Under the pieces are notes generated by a model, which was not told the DNA's origin, searched no databases, and saw nothing but the letters and a program-made list of their open reading frames with translations. From positions 22,098-86,097 of the forward strand of contig NZ_CACSKB010000012.1 of NCBI RefSeq assembly GCF_902706225.1: DNA of 64,000 nucleotides, given 5' to 3'. The position numbers and the translations under genes are program-made. Shown one piece after another: positions 38,984 through 48,766 of this stretch. Source of the stretch: Microbacterium sp. 18062. GTDB taxonomy: Bacteria > Actinomycetota > Actinomycetes > Actinomycetales > Microbacteriaceae. Every line of letters starts with the position of its first letter. Within the stretch, counting starts at the first letter, position 1.

Positions 38984-39570
38984 TGAGCACCGACACTGCC
39001 GCGGTGGCTGGCAAGATCCAGCCCCGCCTGAAGCAGAAGTACCGTAGTGAGATCCAGCAGAAGCTGCAGGAGGAGTTCGGCTACAAGAACGTCAACCAGA
39101 TCCCCGGTCTCGTGAAGGTCGTGGTGAACACCGGCGTCGGCGAGGCGGCTCGTGACAGCAAGGTGATCGATGGTGCGGTCGACGACCTCACCAAGATCAC
39201 CGGCCAGAAGCCGGTCGTCACCAAGGCCCGCAAGTCCATCGCGCAGTTCAAGCTGCGCGAGGGCCAGGCCATCGGCGCACACGTCACCCTCCGGGGCGAC
39301 CGGGCCTGGGAGTTCCTGGACCGGCTCGTGAACCTCGCGCTGCCCCGCATCCGCGACTTCCGCGGTCTCTCGCCCCAGCAGTTCGACGGCCACGGCAACT
39401 ACACGTTCGGGCTGCAGGAGCAGGCGGTCTTCCACGAGATCGATCAGGACAAGATCGACCGCGTGCGCGGTTTCGACATCACCGTCGTGACCGACGCGAC
39501 GACGGATGCAGAGGGCCGTGCGCTGCTGCGTCACCTCGGCTTCCCGTTCCGTCAGGACGACAAGGCGTAA
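38983..39570 (+). CDS. rplE: 50S ribosomal protein L5
   Basis: A 195-residue 5S-rRNA-binding protein with [11 protein letters not shown], the [14 protein letters not shown] region and [16 protein letters not shown]. It is followed by an 86-nt gap and rpsH, with no S14 gene between, unlike the usual spc order. Confidence 0.98.
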   Translation: MSTDTAAVAGKIQPRLKQKYRSEIQQKLQEEFGYKNVNQIPGLVKVVVNTGVGEAARDSKVIDGAVDDLTKITGQKPVVTKARKSIAQFKLREGQAIGAHVTLRGDRAWEFLDRLVNLALPRIRDFRGLSPQQFDGHGNYTFGLQEQAVFHEIDQDKIDRVRGFDITVVTDATTDAEGRALLRHLGFPFRQDDKA

Positions 39571-39656
39571 CACCCATCCCGGCAACCGCCGGATCCCACC
39601 ACAGGTCGGCCGTCGTGTAACGGCGGTCGAAACCTGGTGAACGAAGGACGATCCAC

Positions 39657-40055
39657 ATGACCATGACAGACCCGGTCGCAGACCTGCTGACCCGTCTGCG
39701 CAACGCGAACTCGGCGCACCACGACTCCGTGTCGCTGCCGAGCTCGAAGCTCAAGACCCACATCGCCGACATCCTCAAGCAGGAGGGCTACATCTCCGGC
39801 TGGGAGATCGCCGATGCCCGCGTCGGTCAGACCCTGACCCTGACGCTGAAGTACGGCCCCAACCGCGAGCGGTCCATCGCCGGCATCAAGCGCGTGTCGA
39901 AGCCGGGCCTGCGCGTGTACGCGAAGTCGACCGAGATCCCCAAGGTCCTCGGCGGTCTCGGCGTCGCGATCCTGTCCACCTCCTCCGGTCTTCTGACCGA
40001 CCGGCAGGCCGAGTCGAAGGGCGTGGGTGGGGAAGTCCTCGCCTACGTGTGGTGA
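39657..40055 (+). CDS. rpsH: 30S ribosomal protein S8
   Basis: A 132-residue central-domain protein ([31 protein letters not shown]). In other bacteria S8 is the repressor of the spc operon. A second ATG two codons downstream is possible. Confidence 0.98.
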   Translation: MTMTDPVADLLTRLRNANSAHHDSVSLPSSKLKTHIADILKQEGYISGWEIADARVGQTLTLTLKYGPNRERSIAGIKRVSKPGLRVYAKSTEIPKVLGGLGVAILSTSSGLLTDRQAESKGVGGEVLAYVW

Positions 40056-40061
40056 CGAACA

Positions 40062-40598
40062 ATGTCGCGTATCGGACGTCTTCCCATCGACATCCCCGCC
40101 GGAGTCACCGTCTCGGTGGCCGGTAAGGACGTCGCCGTCAAGGGCCCCAAGGGCGAGCTCTCGCTCACCGTGGCCTCTCCCATCGAGGTGAAGGTGGAGG
40201 AGAACCAGGTTCTCGTCACCCGCCCCGACGACGAGCGCGAGTCGCGGTCGCTCCACGGCCTGACCCGCACGCTCATCAACAACAACATCATCGGTGTCAC
40301 CGAGGGCTACTCCAAGGGCCTCGAGGTCGTCGGTACCGGTTACCGCGTGGCGCAGAAGGGCTCGTCCGTCGAGTTCGCGCTGGGCTTCTCGCACCCCGTG
40401 CTCATCGAGCCGCCGGCAGGCATCACCCTGACGGTCGAGGGCAACAACAAGGTCACCGTCAGCGGCATCGACAAGCAGGCCGTCGGCGAGGCGGCTGCCA
40501 ACATCCGCAAGATCCGCAAGCCCGAGCCCTACAAGGGCAAGGGTGTGCGCTACGCCGGCGAGATCGTGCGGCGCAAGGCCGGAAAGGCTGGTAAGTAA
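40062..40598 (+). CDS. rplF: 50S ribosomal protein L6
   Basis: A 178-residue protein with [14 protein letters not shown] and the signature [14 protein letters not shown] near the end. It binds near the sarcin-ricin loop. Two nucleotides separate it from rplR. Confidence 0.99.
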   Translation: MSRIGRLPIDIPAGVTVSVAGKDVAVKGPKGELSLTVASPIEVKVEENQVLVTRPDDERESRSLHGLTRTLINNNIIGVTEGYSKGLEVVGTGYRVAQKGSSVEFALGFSHPVLIEPPAGITLTVEGNNKVTVSGIDKQAVGEAAANIRKIRKPEPYKGKGVRYAGEIVRRKAGKAGK

Positions 40599-40600
40599 CC

Positions 40601-40960
40601 ATGGCCGTGACTTCGAAGTCAGACGCGCGCGCGCGTCGTCACGCCCGTCTTCGCAAGAAGATCGCGGGCTCCGCCGACCGTCCCCGTCTCGTCGTGACCC
40701 GCTCGGCCCGCCACGTCTTCGTGCAGGTCGTCGACGACAGCCAGGGCCACACCGTGGCCTCGGCCTCGACGCTCGAGACCGACCTGCGCGGGTTCGACGG
40801 CGACAAGACCGCCAAGGCGCGCAAGGTCGGCGAGCTCGTCGCCGAGCGCGCGAAGGCCGCCGGCGTGTCGGACGTCGTGTTCGACCGCGGTGGCAACCGC
40901 TACGCCGGTCGCGTCGCCGCGATCGCCGAGGGCGCCCGCGAAGGAGGGCTGAACCTGTGA
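40601..40960 (+). CDS. rplR: 50S ribosomal protein L18
   Basis: A 119-residue 5S-rRNA-binding protein ([29 protein letters not shown]). The stop overlaps the GTG of rpsE. Confidence 0.98.
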   Translation: MAVTSKSDARARRHARLRKKIAGSADRPRLVVTRSARHVFVQVVDDSQGHTVASASTLETDLRGFDGDKTAKARKVGELVAERAKAAGVSDVVFDRGGNRYAGRVAAIAEGAREGGLNL

Positions 40961-41658
40961 GTGACGCAGTGCAGAATCAGAATGGGGAGACCGAAGTGAC
41001 CACCGATGCCGCTCAGGCAGCGCCTGAGGCTGCTGCCGCAGAGGCGCAGCGCGAGCCCCGCGAGGCCCGCCGTGGCGGTCGCGAGCGCAACCCCAACCGC
41101 GACCGCAACTCGCGCGACCGTTCGGAGAGCCAGTTCCTCGAGCGCGTCGTCACGATCAACCGCGTGTCGAAGGTCGTGAAGGGCGGACGTCGGTTCAGCT
41201 TCACCGCTCTCGTGGTCGTCGGTGACGGCAACGGCGTGGTCGGCGTCGGCTACGGCAAGGCCCGCGAGGTGCCCCTGGCCATCTCCAAGGGCGTCGAGGA
41301 GGCCAAGCGCAACTTCTTCCGCGTGCCGCGCTCCGGCTCGACCATCCCGCACCCGGTGCAGGGTGAGGCCGCCGCCGGCGTGGTGCTGCTGCGCCCCGCC
41401 GCGGCCGGTACCGGTGTCATCGCAGGCGGTCCCGTGCGTGCCGTGCTCGAGTGCGCCGGTGTGCACGACGTGCTGTCGAAGTCCCTCGGCTCGTCGAACA
41501 CGATCAACATCGTGCACGCGACCGTCGCCGCGCTGAAGCAGCTCGAAGAGCCGCGTCACGTCGCCGCCCGTCGCGGTCTCGACTTCGACCAGGTCGCCCC
41601 GGCCCGCCTCGTGCGCGCCGAGGCCGAGGCCGCCGCGGCGCAGAAGGTAGGTGCCTGA
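40957..41658 (+). CDS. rpsE: 30S ribosomal protein S5 with extended N-terminus
   Basis: A 233-residue protein from the GTG at 40957 (GTGA overlap with rplR). About 60 residues of Ala/Glu/Arg-rich extension precede the core ([30 protein letters not shown]). Start choice is uncertain within the extension, since the GTG at 40972 would also serve; the overlap favours 40957. Confidence 0.96.
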   Translation: MSDAVQNQNGETEVTTDAAQAAPEAAAAEAQREPREARRGGRERNPNRDRNSRDRSESQFLERVVTINRVSKVVKGGRRFSFTALVVVGDGNGVVGVGYGKAREVPLAISKGVEEAKRNFFRVPRSGSTIPHPVQGEAAAGVVLLRPAAAGTGVIAGGPVRAVLECAGVHDVLSKSLGSSNTINIVHATVAALKQLEEPRHVAARRGLDFDQVAPARLVRAEAEAAAAQKVGA

Positions 41659-41843
41659 TGGCCGAGCGTCTGAAGGTGACGCAGATCAAGTCCAAGGTGA
41701 GCGAGAAGCAGAACCAGCGTGACACGCTGCGCAGCCTCGGTCTCAAGCGGATCGGCGACTCGGTCGTCCGTCCCGACGACGCGCAGACGCGCGGCTACGT
41801 CAAGACCGTCGCCCACCTCGTGAAGGTTGAGGAGATCGACTGA
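41658..41843 (+). CDS. rpmD: 50S ribosomal protein L30
   Basis: A 61-residue protein ([20 protein letters not shown]) of usual length. It shares one base with the rpsE stop and one with the rplO start. Confidence 0.98.
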   Translation: MAERLKVTQIKSKVSEKQNQRDTLRSLGLKRIGDSVVRPDDAQTRGYVKTVAHLVKVEEID

Positions 41844-42412
41844 TGGCTGAGAACGACAAGGTCGAGGCCGAGGGCGCCGAGAAGGCCCCCGCCAAGAAGC
41901 CTGCCGCACGCAAGCCGGCGGCGAAGAAGGATGCGGCCCCCAAGGCCGCGAAGAAGGACGTCGCGGTCTCGCGTCCCGGCGTCCTGAAGGTGCACCACCT
42001 GCGTCCGGTCCCCGGATCCAACACCGCCAAGACACGTGTCGGCCGCGGTGAGGGCTCGAAGGGCAAGACGGCCGGTCGCGGCACCAAGGGAACGAAGGCG
42101 CGCTACCAGGTCCGTCAGGGCTTCGAGGGCGGCCAGATGCCGCTGCACATGCGCACCCCCAAGCTGCGCGGGTTCAAGAACCCGTTCCGCGTCGAGTACC
42201 AGGTCGTGAACCTGGACAAGCTCGCGGAGCTGTACCCGACCGGTGGCCAGGTCACCGTCGGCGACCTCGTCGCCAAGGGCGCGGTGCGCAAGAACGAGAA
42301 GGTCAAGGTGCTCGGCACCGGCGACATCTCCGTGAAGCTGAACGTCGAGGTCGACAAGGTCTCGGGTTCCGCTGAGCAGAAGATCGTCGCCGCCGGCGGC
42401 ACCGTCAAGTAA
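41843..42412 (+). CDS. rplO: 50S ribosomal protein L15
   Basis: A 189-residue protein; a 45-residue Lys/Ala-rich extension precedes the conserved core ([34 protein letters not shown]). Ends just before a hairpin terminator, so secY is in a separate unit or partly read through. Confidence 0.97.
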   Translation: MAENDKVEAEGAEKAPAKKPAARKPAAKKDAAPKAAKKDVAVSRPGVLKVHHLRPVPGSNTAKTRVGRGEGSKGKTAGRGTKGTKARYQVRQGFEGGQMPLHMRTPKLRGFKNPFRVEYQVVNLDKLAELYPTGGQVTVGDLVAKGAVRKNEKVKVLGTGDISVKLNVEVDKVSGSAEQKIVAAGGTVK

Positions 42413-42418
42413 CCCACG

Positions 42419-42452
42419 GACAGGGGTCGGAAGCTCGCTTCCGGCCCCTGTC
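42419..42452 (+). terminator. terminator after rplO
   Basis: GACAGGGGTCGGAAG (42419-42433) pairs with CTTCCGGCCCCTGTC (42438-42452) including one G-U pair, loop CTCG. It closes the spc ribosomal genes before secY. Confidence 0.8.
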
Positions 42453-42555
42453 GTCCTTCCGGAGCAAGGTCCGCCTAAGCCGAACGCCGCCGCGTGGGAT
42501 AGCCTGGTGATCTGTGTGCGCACCGCGCGCCGGAACCCTTTCTGGAGGAACCCAC

Positions 42556-43881
42556 GTGTTCAGCGCTATCGCGCGCGTGTTCCGCACGCCTGACCTGCGG
42601 CGGAAGATCGCATTCACCCTCGGCATCATCGTGCTGTACCGACTCGGTGCACACGTGCCCTCGCCGTTCGTGGATTTCCCGAACGTGCAATCGTGCCTCG
42701 CCGACACCTCGAACACCCAGGGCGTTCTGTCGCTGGTGAACCTGTTCTCCGGCGGCGCGCTGCTTCAGCTGTCGATCTTCGCGCTCGGCGTCATGCCCTA
42801 CATCACGGCGACGATCATCGTGCAGCTTCTTCGCGTGGTGATCCCGCACTTCGAGACCCTGTACAAGGAGGGCCAGGCCGGCCAGGCCCGCCTGACGCAG
42901 TACACCCGGTACCTCACGATCGCGCTGGCGCTCCTGCAGTCCACGACGCTCGTCACGGTCGCCCGCAGCGGCCAGCTGTTCGGCACGACCGGCGTCGCGG
43001 CCTGCGAGCAGCTGCTCACGAACGACGCCTGGTGGGCGCAGCTGCTCATGATCATCACGATGACCGCCGGCACCGGCCTCATCATGTGGTTCGCCGAGCT
43101 CGTCACCGAGAGGGGCATCGGCAACGGCATGTCGCTGCTGATCTTCACCTCGATCGCCGCGACCTTCCCCGCCGCCATGTGGACCATCTGGCAGGCGCAG
43201 GGCTTCGAGGTCTTCCTTCTCGTGCTGGCGGTCGGAGTCGTGATCGTCGCGCTGGTCGTGTTCGTGGAACAGTCGCAGAGACGCATCCCCGTCCAGTACG
43301 CGAAGCGCATGGTGGGCCGGCGCACCTACGGCGGGACGAACACCTACATCCCGATCAAGGTGAACATGGCCGGCGTCGTGCCGGTCATCTTCGCCTCGTC
43401 GCTGCTGTACATCCCCGCCCTGATCTCCCAGTTCAACCAGACGCCCAACGCCGACGGAGAGCTGCCGGGCTGGGTGGTCTGGATCCAGAACTACATGACC
43501 CGCGGCGACCACCCGCTGTACTGGCTCGTCTACTTCCTGCTCATCGTCGGCTTCACGTACTTCTACGTGGCGATCACCTTCAACCCGGTCGACGTCGCGG
43601 ACAACATGAAGAAGTACGGCGGGTTCATCCCCGGCATCCGTGCGGGCCGCCCGACGGCGGAATACCTCGATTACGTGCTCACGCGCATCACCCTGCCGGG
43701 ATCGATCTATCTGGGCCTCGTGGCGCTGATCCCGCTGATAGCCCTCGCCACGGTCAGCGCCAACCAGAACTTCCCGTTCGGCGGCACGTCGATCCTGATC
43801 ATGGTGGGCGTCGGACTCGAGACCGTGAAGCAGATCGACGCCCAGCTGCAGCAGCGCCACTACGAAGGACTCCTCCGATGA
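42556..43881 (+). CDS. secY: preprotein translocase subunit SecY
   Basis: A 441-residue channel protein with about ten transmembrane helices. The GTG at 42556 follows TCTGGAGGAA and begins MFSAIARVFRTPDLRRK; an earlier in-frame ATG at 42514 is rejected. It forms the protein-conducting channel with SecE and SecG. Typical segments: ITERGIGNGMS-like (VTERGIGNGMSLLIF), RIPVQYAKRM and the cytoplasmic loop FIPGIRAGRPT. Overlaps adk by 4 nt. Confidence 0.98.
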   Translation: MFSAIARVFRTPDLRRKIAFTLGIIVLYRLGAHVPSPFVDFPNVQSCLADTSNTQGVLSLVNLFSGGALLQLSIFALGVMPYITATIIVQLLRVVIPHFETLYKEGQAGQARLTQYTRYLTIALALLQSTTLVTVARSGQLFGTTGVAACEQLLTNDAWWAQLLMIITMTAGTGLIMWFAELVTERGIGNGMSLLIFTSIAATFPAAMWTIWQAQGFEVFLLVLAVGVVIVALVVFVEQSQRRIPVQYAKRMVGRRTYGGTNTYIPIKVNMAGVVPVIFASSLLYIPALISQFNQTPNADGELPGWVVWIQNYMTRGDHPLYWLVYFLLIVGFTYFYVAITFNPVDVADNMKKYGGFIPGIRAGRPTAEYLDYVLTRITLPGSIYLGLVALIPLIALATVSANQNFPFGGTSILIMVGVGLETVKQIDAQLQQRHYEGLLR

Positions 43882-44474
43882 CCGCGACCCCTCGACTTCT
43901 GATCGTCGGCCCCCAGGGGTCGGGCAAGGGAACGCAGGGCCTGCGTATCGCCGAGGCCTTCGGCATCCCCGCTGTCTCCACCGGAGACGTGTTCCGCGCG
44001 AACATCGCGGAGGGCACCGACCTCGGCCGTCAGGTGCAGGCGATCATCGCCGCCGGCGACCTCGTGCCCGACGAGCTGACCAGCGCCGTGGTGCGGGACC
44101 GGCTCGCGCAGGCGGATGCGGCCGTCGGATTCCTGCTCGACGGCTACCCGCGCAACCTCGGACAGGTCGCCGACCTCGACGGCTTCCTCGAGTCGCGCGA
44201 CGAGAGCCTCGCGGCCGTCGTCGAGCTGAGCGTGCCGCGGGACGAGAGCATCTCGCGTCTGGCCCGTCGCGCCGAGGAGCAGGGGCGCACCGACGACACC
44301 GAAGAGGTGATCGCGAACCGCCTGGCGATCTACGAGCGCGAGACCGCGCCGATCCTCGACGTGTACCGCGAGCGCGGCCTGGTCGACGCGATCGACGGTG
44401 TGGGCTCGCTCGACGAGATCACCGAACGGATCCTCGTCGCGCTCATCGCGCGGGGCCTGAACCCCGCATCCTGA
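43878..44474 (+). CDS. adk: adenylate kinase
   Basis: A 198-residue kinase that interconverts AMP, ADP and ATP. P-loop GPQGSGKGTQ at residues 11-20, STGDVFRANI and FLLDGYPRNLGQ form the nucleotide sites. It is of the short-lid type usual in actinobacteria (no Cys zinc lid). Translationally coupled to secY by ATGA. Confidence 0.97.
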   Translation: MTATPRLLIVGPQGSGKGTQGLRIAEAFGIPAVSTGDVFRANIAEGTDLGRQVQAIIAAGDLVPDELTSAVVRDRLAQADAAVGFLLDGYPRNLGQVADLDGFLESRDESLAAVVELSVPRDESISRLARRAEEQGRTDDTEEVIANRLAIYERETAPILDVYRERGLVDAIDGVGSLDEITERILVALIARGLNPAS

Positions 44475-44477
44475 CCC

Positions 44478-45308
44478 GTGCTGCGTCGTTCGATCTACAA
44501 GTCGCCGGCCCAGCTGCGGGCGATGGTCGAGCCGGGACTCATCACGGCCGCGGCGCTGCAGGCGGTGCGCGACCTGATCGCGCCGGGGGTCACGACCGGT
44601 GAGCTGGACGCGGCGGCGGCGGGTGTCGTCACGGGACGGGGCGCGCAGTCCAACTTCCAGCTCGTCCGCGGATACCGGCACACGACGTGCGTGTCCGTGA
44701 ACGAGCAGGTCGTCCACGGCATCCCCGGCGACCGGGTGCTCGAGCCCGGCGACATCGTGTCGATCGACGCGGGGGCCCAGTTCGGCGGCTGGAACGGGGA
44801 CGCGGCGATCACGATCGTCCTGCCCGACCCGGCCCGCCCGGAGATCGTGTCGCTCCGCGAGGAGCTTTCGAGGGTGACCGAGGGATCGCTGTGGGCGGGT
44901 ATCGCCGCGATGGCGCGTGGCGCTCACATCGGCGAGATCGGTGCCGCGATCGAGGACCACGTCCACGCCGCCGGTCACGGATACGGGATCCTGCGCGACT
45001 ACGTCGGTCACGGCATCGGGCGGAGGATGCACGAGGCGCCGTCGGTGTTCAACTACCGCGTGCCGGAACCCGGCCCGCGGATCCAGCCGGGTCTCGTGCT
45101 CGCGATCGAGCCGATGATCGTGGCGGGGTCCGAGGAGACGTTCGTGGAGGACGACGACTGGACGGTCTCCACCCGGGACGGCTCAGCCGGCTCACACTGG
45201 GAACATAGCGTCGCCGTCCATGATGGTGGGATCTGGGTTCTCACCGCGCCCGACGGGGGAGCCGCAGGGCTGGCGCCGTTCGGCGTGCGCCCGGTCGAGA
45301 TCGAGTAA
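44478..45308 (+). CDS. map: type I methionine aminopeptidase
   Basis: A 276-residue metallopeptidase that removes N-terminal Met from nascent proteins. The five metal ligands are visible as Asp97, Asp108, His178, Glu211 and Glu242, with His80 (QVVHGIPG) near the active site. GTG start at 44478, 3 nt after adk. Confidence 0.97.
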   Translation: MLRRSIYKSPAQLRAMVEPGLITAAALQAVRDLIAPGVTTGELDAAAAGVVTGRGAQSNFQLVRGYRHTTCVSVNEQVVHGIPGDRVLEPGDIVSIDAGAQFGGWNGDAAITIVLPDPARPEIVSLREELSRVTEGSLWAGIAAMARGAHIGEIGAAIEDHVHAAGHGYGILRDYVGHGIGRRMHEAPSVFNYRVPEPGPRIQPGLVLAIEPMIVAGSEETFVEDDDWTVSTRDGSAGSHWEHSVAVHDGGIWVLTAPDGGAAGLAPFGVRPVEIE

Positions 45309-45317
45309 GGACGGACG

Positions 45318-45989
45318 ATGGCAGCCGCACAAGGCAGGACGAACTGGTTCGCGGTCTGGGTGAGCGTGGCGGCGGTCGTGGTGATCGTGGGGATCGGCGC
45401 GCTCGTGGTGGTCATGAACAACATCGCCTCCGACCCGGGCGTCGCGCCGGAGGCCTCCAACGTCGACTCGGACACGGGAGCGATCTCGTTCGGGACGGGC
45501 GAGAACACGGTGGACACCTACGTCGACTTCATGTGCCCCTACTGCAACCAGTTCGAGCAGACCGAGGGTCCGGTGATCCAGGACCTGATCGCCTCCGGCG
45601 ACATCACGCTGAACGTGCACCCGGTGGCGATCCTCGACCGTCTGTCGCAGGGCACCGAGTTCTCGAGTCGTGCCGCGAGCGCGATGTATGCGGTCGCGGC
45701 CGCGGATCCGGCGAACGCCTACGCGTTCCTGCAGGCCATGTACGAGAACCAGCCCGACGAGAACTCGACCGGCCTGACCGACGATCAGATCGTGCAGATC
45801 GCCCGGGACGCGGGTGTGGACGTCACGGATGCGCTCGAGGAGTCGATCACCTCGCACGAGTACCTGCAGTTCGCGCAGTCGCGGGCGCTGCCGGACGGAG
45901 CGACCGGCACTCCGACGCTGGTCGTCAACGGTGAGCTCGTCAGCGTCACGTACGACGCGCAGACCGACATCGTCGCGCGGCTGCAGTAG
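45318..45989 (+). CDS. membrane-anchored DsbA-like thioredoxin-fold protein
   Basis: A 223-residue protein with one N-terminal membrane anchor (about 13-35) and an extracytoplasmic thioredoxin-like domain. The redox motif CPYC is at residues 73-76 and the cis-Pro region TGTPTLVVNG is near 195. It likely makes or isomerises disulfides in secreted proteins. It follows map by 9 nt and is probably co-transcribed. Confidence 0.88.
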   Translation: MAAAQGRTNWFAVWVSVAAVVVIVGIGALVVVMNNIASDPGVAPEASNVDSDTGAISFGTGENTVDTYVDFMCPYCNQFEQTEGPVIQDLIASGDITLNVHPVAILDRLSQGTEFSSRAASAMYAVAAADPANAYAFLQAMYENQPDENSTGLTDDQIVQIARDAGVDVTDALEESITSHEYLQFAQSRALPDGATGTPTLVVNGELVSVTYDAQTDIVARLQ

Positions 45990-46025
45990 CACCTCCGGTC
46001 GCATGTTCTGTGTGCTCCCTGCATC

Positions 46026-46094
46026 GCGAGAAACCACATCCGTCGCGAGAATCGCCACCATACGTGATGTTGTCGCGGGGATGTGGTTTCTCGC
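46026..46094. terminator. 16-bp inverted repeat between convergent genes (GAGAAACCA family)
   Basis: GCGAGAAACCACATCC (46026-46041) is perfectly complementary to GGATGTGGTTTCTCGC (46079-46094). It separates convergent genes and ends 2 nt before the minus-strand stop, so it can act as a bidirectional terminator. The same GAGAAA-type word recurs on the other side of the gene. Confidence 0.75.
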
Positions 46095-46096
46095 AG

Positions 46097-47083
46097 TCAG
46101 CGGGAGCGCGGGTTGTGCCGCAGTGTGGCGAGGTACGCGGCGTGGGGAGCGGCGATGCGGGGCACTCGCGCCCGCATGAGACGGCCTTCGAGCGGATCGA
46201 CCGCCATGGCGTCCGACCAGTCCCAGCGCATGAAGGAGTCGCAGGAACGGCGCAGCCGATCTTCCCTTCGCTTCTCGTGCACCATCCGGCTGACGGTGGC
46301 GTCGACTGTATCGCCGGCGTACTTGCCGTAGCCGTCCGATTCGCCGATGGCGCGCACCTGCCGCCAGAAGAAGTCCACCCGGTCCTCGTGGGCGCCGTCG
46401 AAGAACGAGACCTGTACTTCCGGCGCCTCGAACCCCAGCCAGATGATGACGGCTCTGCTGACGGATTCGCCGACCGACTCGGTCGCGGGCTCTACGAGCG
46501 GTAGGAGCGCGGCCATCTGGCGGCGACCGCGTGTTCCGATCCCGGCGCTGGCGCGCACGCGCATCTCTGCGACGGTCGTCGCGTCGGCACGGGCGCTGGC
46601 GGTGGCCGCGTCGCCCACCGCCAGCGCGAACGCCGGAGGAAGGACGCGCATCAGATCGATCCCGGTGTCCAGGAGCGAGGTGAGCAGCATCCCGTCCGCC
46701 GCGATGACCTCACGCTCGTCGCGGCTGGTGTGCACGCAGACATCGCCGAACCGACGGGACCGCGTGCGCTCCGTATCGAACACGTGGATGTCGCGCGGTT
46801 CGCCGAACAGAGGGAGCCTGTGCAGAGCGGCTGCGGATTCGTACGCGAGCGCGGCGGACGGATGCTGCAGCGCGAACGCGTGCACGCGGGCGAGGTAGCG
46901 CTGCCATGGCTTCAACGAGAGCCACGCGTCTCGAGGCGCGTACACACCGCTGCGAACGCGGACGTAACGCCGATCGTCGTGCAGGCGGACACGGGTGATC
47001 ATCGCCTCCGCGGAGAGGAACAACGGGACGGGGCTGGGCGCGGGCGAGAGCATCCGTGAAGTCTGCGCCGAGACCCTCCGCAT
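46097..47083 (-). CDS. AbiEi-like/DUF559-type antitoxin-domain protein, no partner toxin
   Basis: About 328 residues from the ATG at 47083; an upstream start at 47164 is also open. The N-terminal half has an AbiEi-like winged-helix pattern (YVRVRSGVYAPRDAW, ALAYESAAALHRLPL). The C-terminal half (about 240-300) has an endonuclease-like stretch (FFDGAHEDRVDFFWRQVRAIGESDGYGKY) with acidic and lysine residues typical of the DUF559/Vsr-like fold. Type IV systems pair AbiEi with AbiEii; no AbiEii-type gene is adjacent. Such orphan genes are frequent in Microbacteriaceae. Function unproven. Confidence 0.7.
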   Translation of the reverse strand: MRRVSAQTSRMLSPAPSPVPLFLSAEAMITRVRLHDDRRYVRVRSGVYAPRDAWLSLKPWQRYLARVHAFALQHPSAALAYESAAALHRLPLFGEPRDIHVFDTERTRSRRFGDVCVHTSRDEREVIAADGMLLTSLLDTGIDLMRVLPPAFALAVGDAATASARADATTVAEMRVRASAGIGTRGRRQMAALLPLVEPATESVGESVSRAVIIWLGFEAPEVQVSFFDGAHEDRVDFFWRQVRAIGESDGYGKYAGDTVDATVSRMVHEKRREDRLRRSCDSFMRWDWSDAMAVDPLEGRLMRARVPRIAAPHAAYLATLRHNPRSR

Positions 47084-47152
47084 CCCGATGCTGTTCCCGG
47101 CGTCTGGGTAAGGATGCGGCCTTCCCTGACCTCGGGAGAACAAGTGCGCTCC

Positions 47153-47221
47153 GTGAGAAATCACACGTAGGCCGAGACATCACGCTATGCGCCGCGTGTC
47201 AGGACGGAACTGGTTTCTCGC
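47153..47221. repeat. second GAGAAA/TTTCTC repeat pair flanking the AbiEi-like gene
   Basis: GTGAGAAATCACAC (47153-47166) and GGTTTCTCGC (47212-47221) echo the arms at 46026-46094 but pair only over the GAGAAA core. Together the two sites bracket the gene. Confidence 0.5.
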
Positions 47222-47271
47222 GGTGGGGTGGCAAAGGGAGCCCCCGAGTGGCGGGACCGGAAACTATCACG

Positions 47272-47277
47272 TATAGT
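47272..47277 (+). promoter_or_regulatory. -10 element of the infA/alpha operon
   Basis: TATAGT at 47272-47277 is a good -10 box about 95 nt before infA. A convincing -35 is not seen (TGGCGG at 47249-47254 with a 17-bp spacer). Confidence 0.5.
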
Positions 47278-47371
47278 CGATCTTTGGTGCTTTGCGCCCA
47301 TGTTGGCGTGTCGTAACGCCGAATCCCCATCCACCGCAGATCGACCGGTCTGCACTAGCGACAACGAGGCT

Positions 47372-47593
47372 ATGGCTAAGAAAGACGGTGTCATCGAGAT
47401 CGAGGGCACGATCTCCGAAGCTCTGCCGAACGCGATGTTCCGCGTCGAGCTGAGCAACGGACACAAGGTGCTCGCAACGATCTCCGGAAAGATGCGGCAG
47501 AACTACATCCGCATCATCCCGGAAGACCGTGTGGTCGTGGAGCTCTCGCCCTACGACCTCACCCGCGGTCGCATCGTCTACCGCTACCGCTAG
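47372..47593 (+). CDS. infA: translation initiation factor IF-1
   Basis: A 73-residue S1/OB-fold protein ([39 protein letters not shown]) that occupies the ribosomal A site during initiation. ATG at 47372; longer upstream frames are rejected. First gene of the alpha operon. Confidence 0.98.
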   Translation: MAKKDGVIEIEGTISEALPNAMFRVELSNGHKVLATISGKMRQNYIRIIPEDRVVVELSPYDLTRGRIVYRYR

Positions 47594-47652
47594 ACCGGTC
47601 GAGAAGTAACGGCCCGGATTCTCCGGGCACGAAGACAGCGAACAGGAACATC

Positions 47653-47769
47653 ATGAAGGTCAAGCCCAGCGTCAAGCCGATCTGCGATCACTGCAAGGTG
47701 ATCCGTCGTCACGGACGCGTGATGGTCATCTGCAAGTCCAACCCCCGCCACAAGCAGCGCCAGGGCTGA
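47653..47769 (+). CDS. rpmJ: 50S ribosomal protein L36 (zinc form)
   Basis: A 38-residue protein: [19 protein letters not shown], then the remainder to RQG. Cys11, Cys14, Cys27 and His32 form the zinc-binding set of the C+ type. It lies between infA and rpsM, the normal place. Confidence 0.97.
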   Translation: MKVKPSVKPICDHCKVIRRHGRVMVICKSNPRHKQRQG

Positions 47770-47783
47770 CGACCGGTTGACGG

Positions 47784-47803
47784 GTGCGGCGTCCGTGCCG
47801 CAC
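47784..47803 (+). terminator. hairpin between rpmJ and rpsM
   Basis: GTGCGGC (47784-47790) pairs with GCCGCAC (47797-47803). It lies at the start of a 158-nt gap before rpsM and may attenuate or stabilise the transcript. Confidence 0.45.
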
Positions 47804-47927
47804 CACACCCACAACTCAATACACATCGGCAGGATCGATGACTCCGCGCCCGCGCGGAGGACACCTCGGGTCGGAGGCCCGGGCACAGATCCTGCTCCAC
47901 ACCTCCACCGACTCCTAGGAGAGCCGC

Positions 47928-48302
47928 ATGGCACGTCTTGCCGGCGTCGACATCCCGCGCGACAAGCGCGTGGTGATCGCACTCACGTACATCTACGGCA
48001 TCGGCCGTACCCGTTCCGTCGAGATCCTCGCATCCACCGAGATCGACGAGAGCATCCGCGTCAAGGACCTCACCGATGAGCAGCTCATCGCGCTCCGTGA
48101 CCACATCGAAGGCAACTACAAGGTCGAGGGCGATCTTCGCCGCGAGGTTGCCGCCGACATCCGCCGCAAGGTCGAGATCGGCTCCTACGAGGGTCTGCGT
48201 CACCGTCGCGGCCTGCCCGTGCGCGGCCAGCGCACCAAGACCAACGCGCGCACGCGCAAGGGTCCCAAGCGCACCGTCGCCGGCAAGAAGAAGGCGCGCT
48301 AG
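47928..48302 (+). CDS. rpsM: 30S ribosomal protein S13
   Basis: A 124-residue head protein contacting tRNA and the intersubunit bridge ([32 protein letters not shown]). Follows a GGAGAGCC Shine-Dalgarno. Confidence 0.98.
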   Translation: MARLAGVDIPRDKRVVIALTYIYGIGRTRSVEILASTEIDESIRVKDLTDEQLIALRDHIEGNYKVEGDLRREVAADIRRKVEIGSYEGLRHRRGLPVRGQRTKTNARTRKGPKRTVAGKKKAR

Positions 48303-48333
48303 GTCGCGCCCCCAGGTTTAGGAGAACACGCAT

Positions 48334-48732
48334 ATGGCACAGGCCAAGTCCGCGGCGCGCAAGCCCCGTCGCAAGGAGAAGAAGAACATCGCGCTGGGCC
48401 ACGCCCACATCAAGTCGACGTTCAACAACACGATCGTCTCGATCACCGACCCGTCGGGCGCCGTCATCAGCTGGGCCTCCTCGGGCGGCGTCGGCTTCAA
48501 GGGCTCGCGCAAGTCGACCCCGTACGCGGCCGGCATGGCCGCCGAGTCGGCAGCCCGCCAGGCGGCCGAGCACGGCGTCAAGAAGGTCGACGTCTTCGTG
48601 AAGGGGCCGGGCTCGGGCCGCGAGACCGCGATCCGCTCGCTGCAGGCCGCAGGCCTCGAGGTGGGTTCGATCCAGGATGTGACGCCGCAGGCGCACAACG
48701 GCTGCCGTCCCCCGAAGCGCCGCCGCGTCTGA
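48334..48732 (+). CDS. rpsK: 30S ribosomal protein S11
   Basis: A 132-residue platform protein ([33 protein letters not shown]). Usual length. A hairpin follows before rpoA. Confidence 0.98.
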   Translation: MAQAKSAARKPRRKEKKNIALGHAHIKSTFNNTIVSITDPSGAVISWASSGGVGFKGSRKSTPYAAGMAAESAARQAAEHGVKKVDVFVKGPGSGRETAIRSLQAAGLEVGSIQDVTPQAHNGCRPPKRRRV

Positions 48733-48740
48733 CGCCGGGA

Positions 48741-48766
48741 GCCGGGGTGCCGCACGGCACTCCGGC
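48741..48766 (+). terminator. hairpin between rpsK and rpoA
   Basis: GCCGGGGTGCC (48741-48751) pairs with GGCACTCCGGC (48756-48766) with one mismatch, loop GCAC. Partial termination here would reduce rpoA relative to ribosomal genes. Confidence 0.5.

Noticed and set aside
42514..42555. Upstream ATG for SecY
   Set aside because: It precedes the clear TCTGGAGGAA ribosome-binding site and adds residues not expected in the family.
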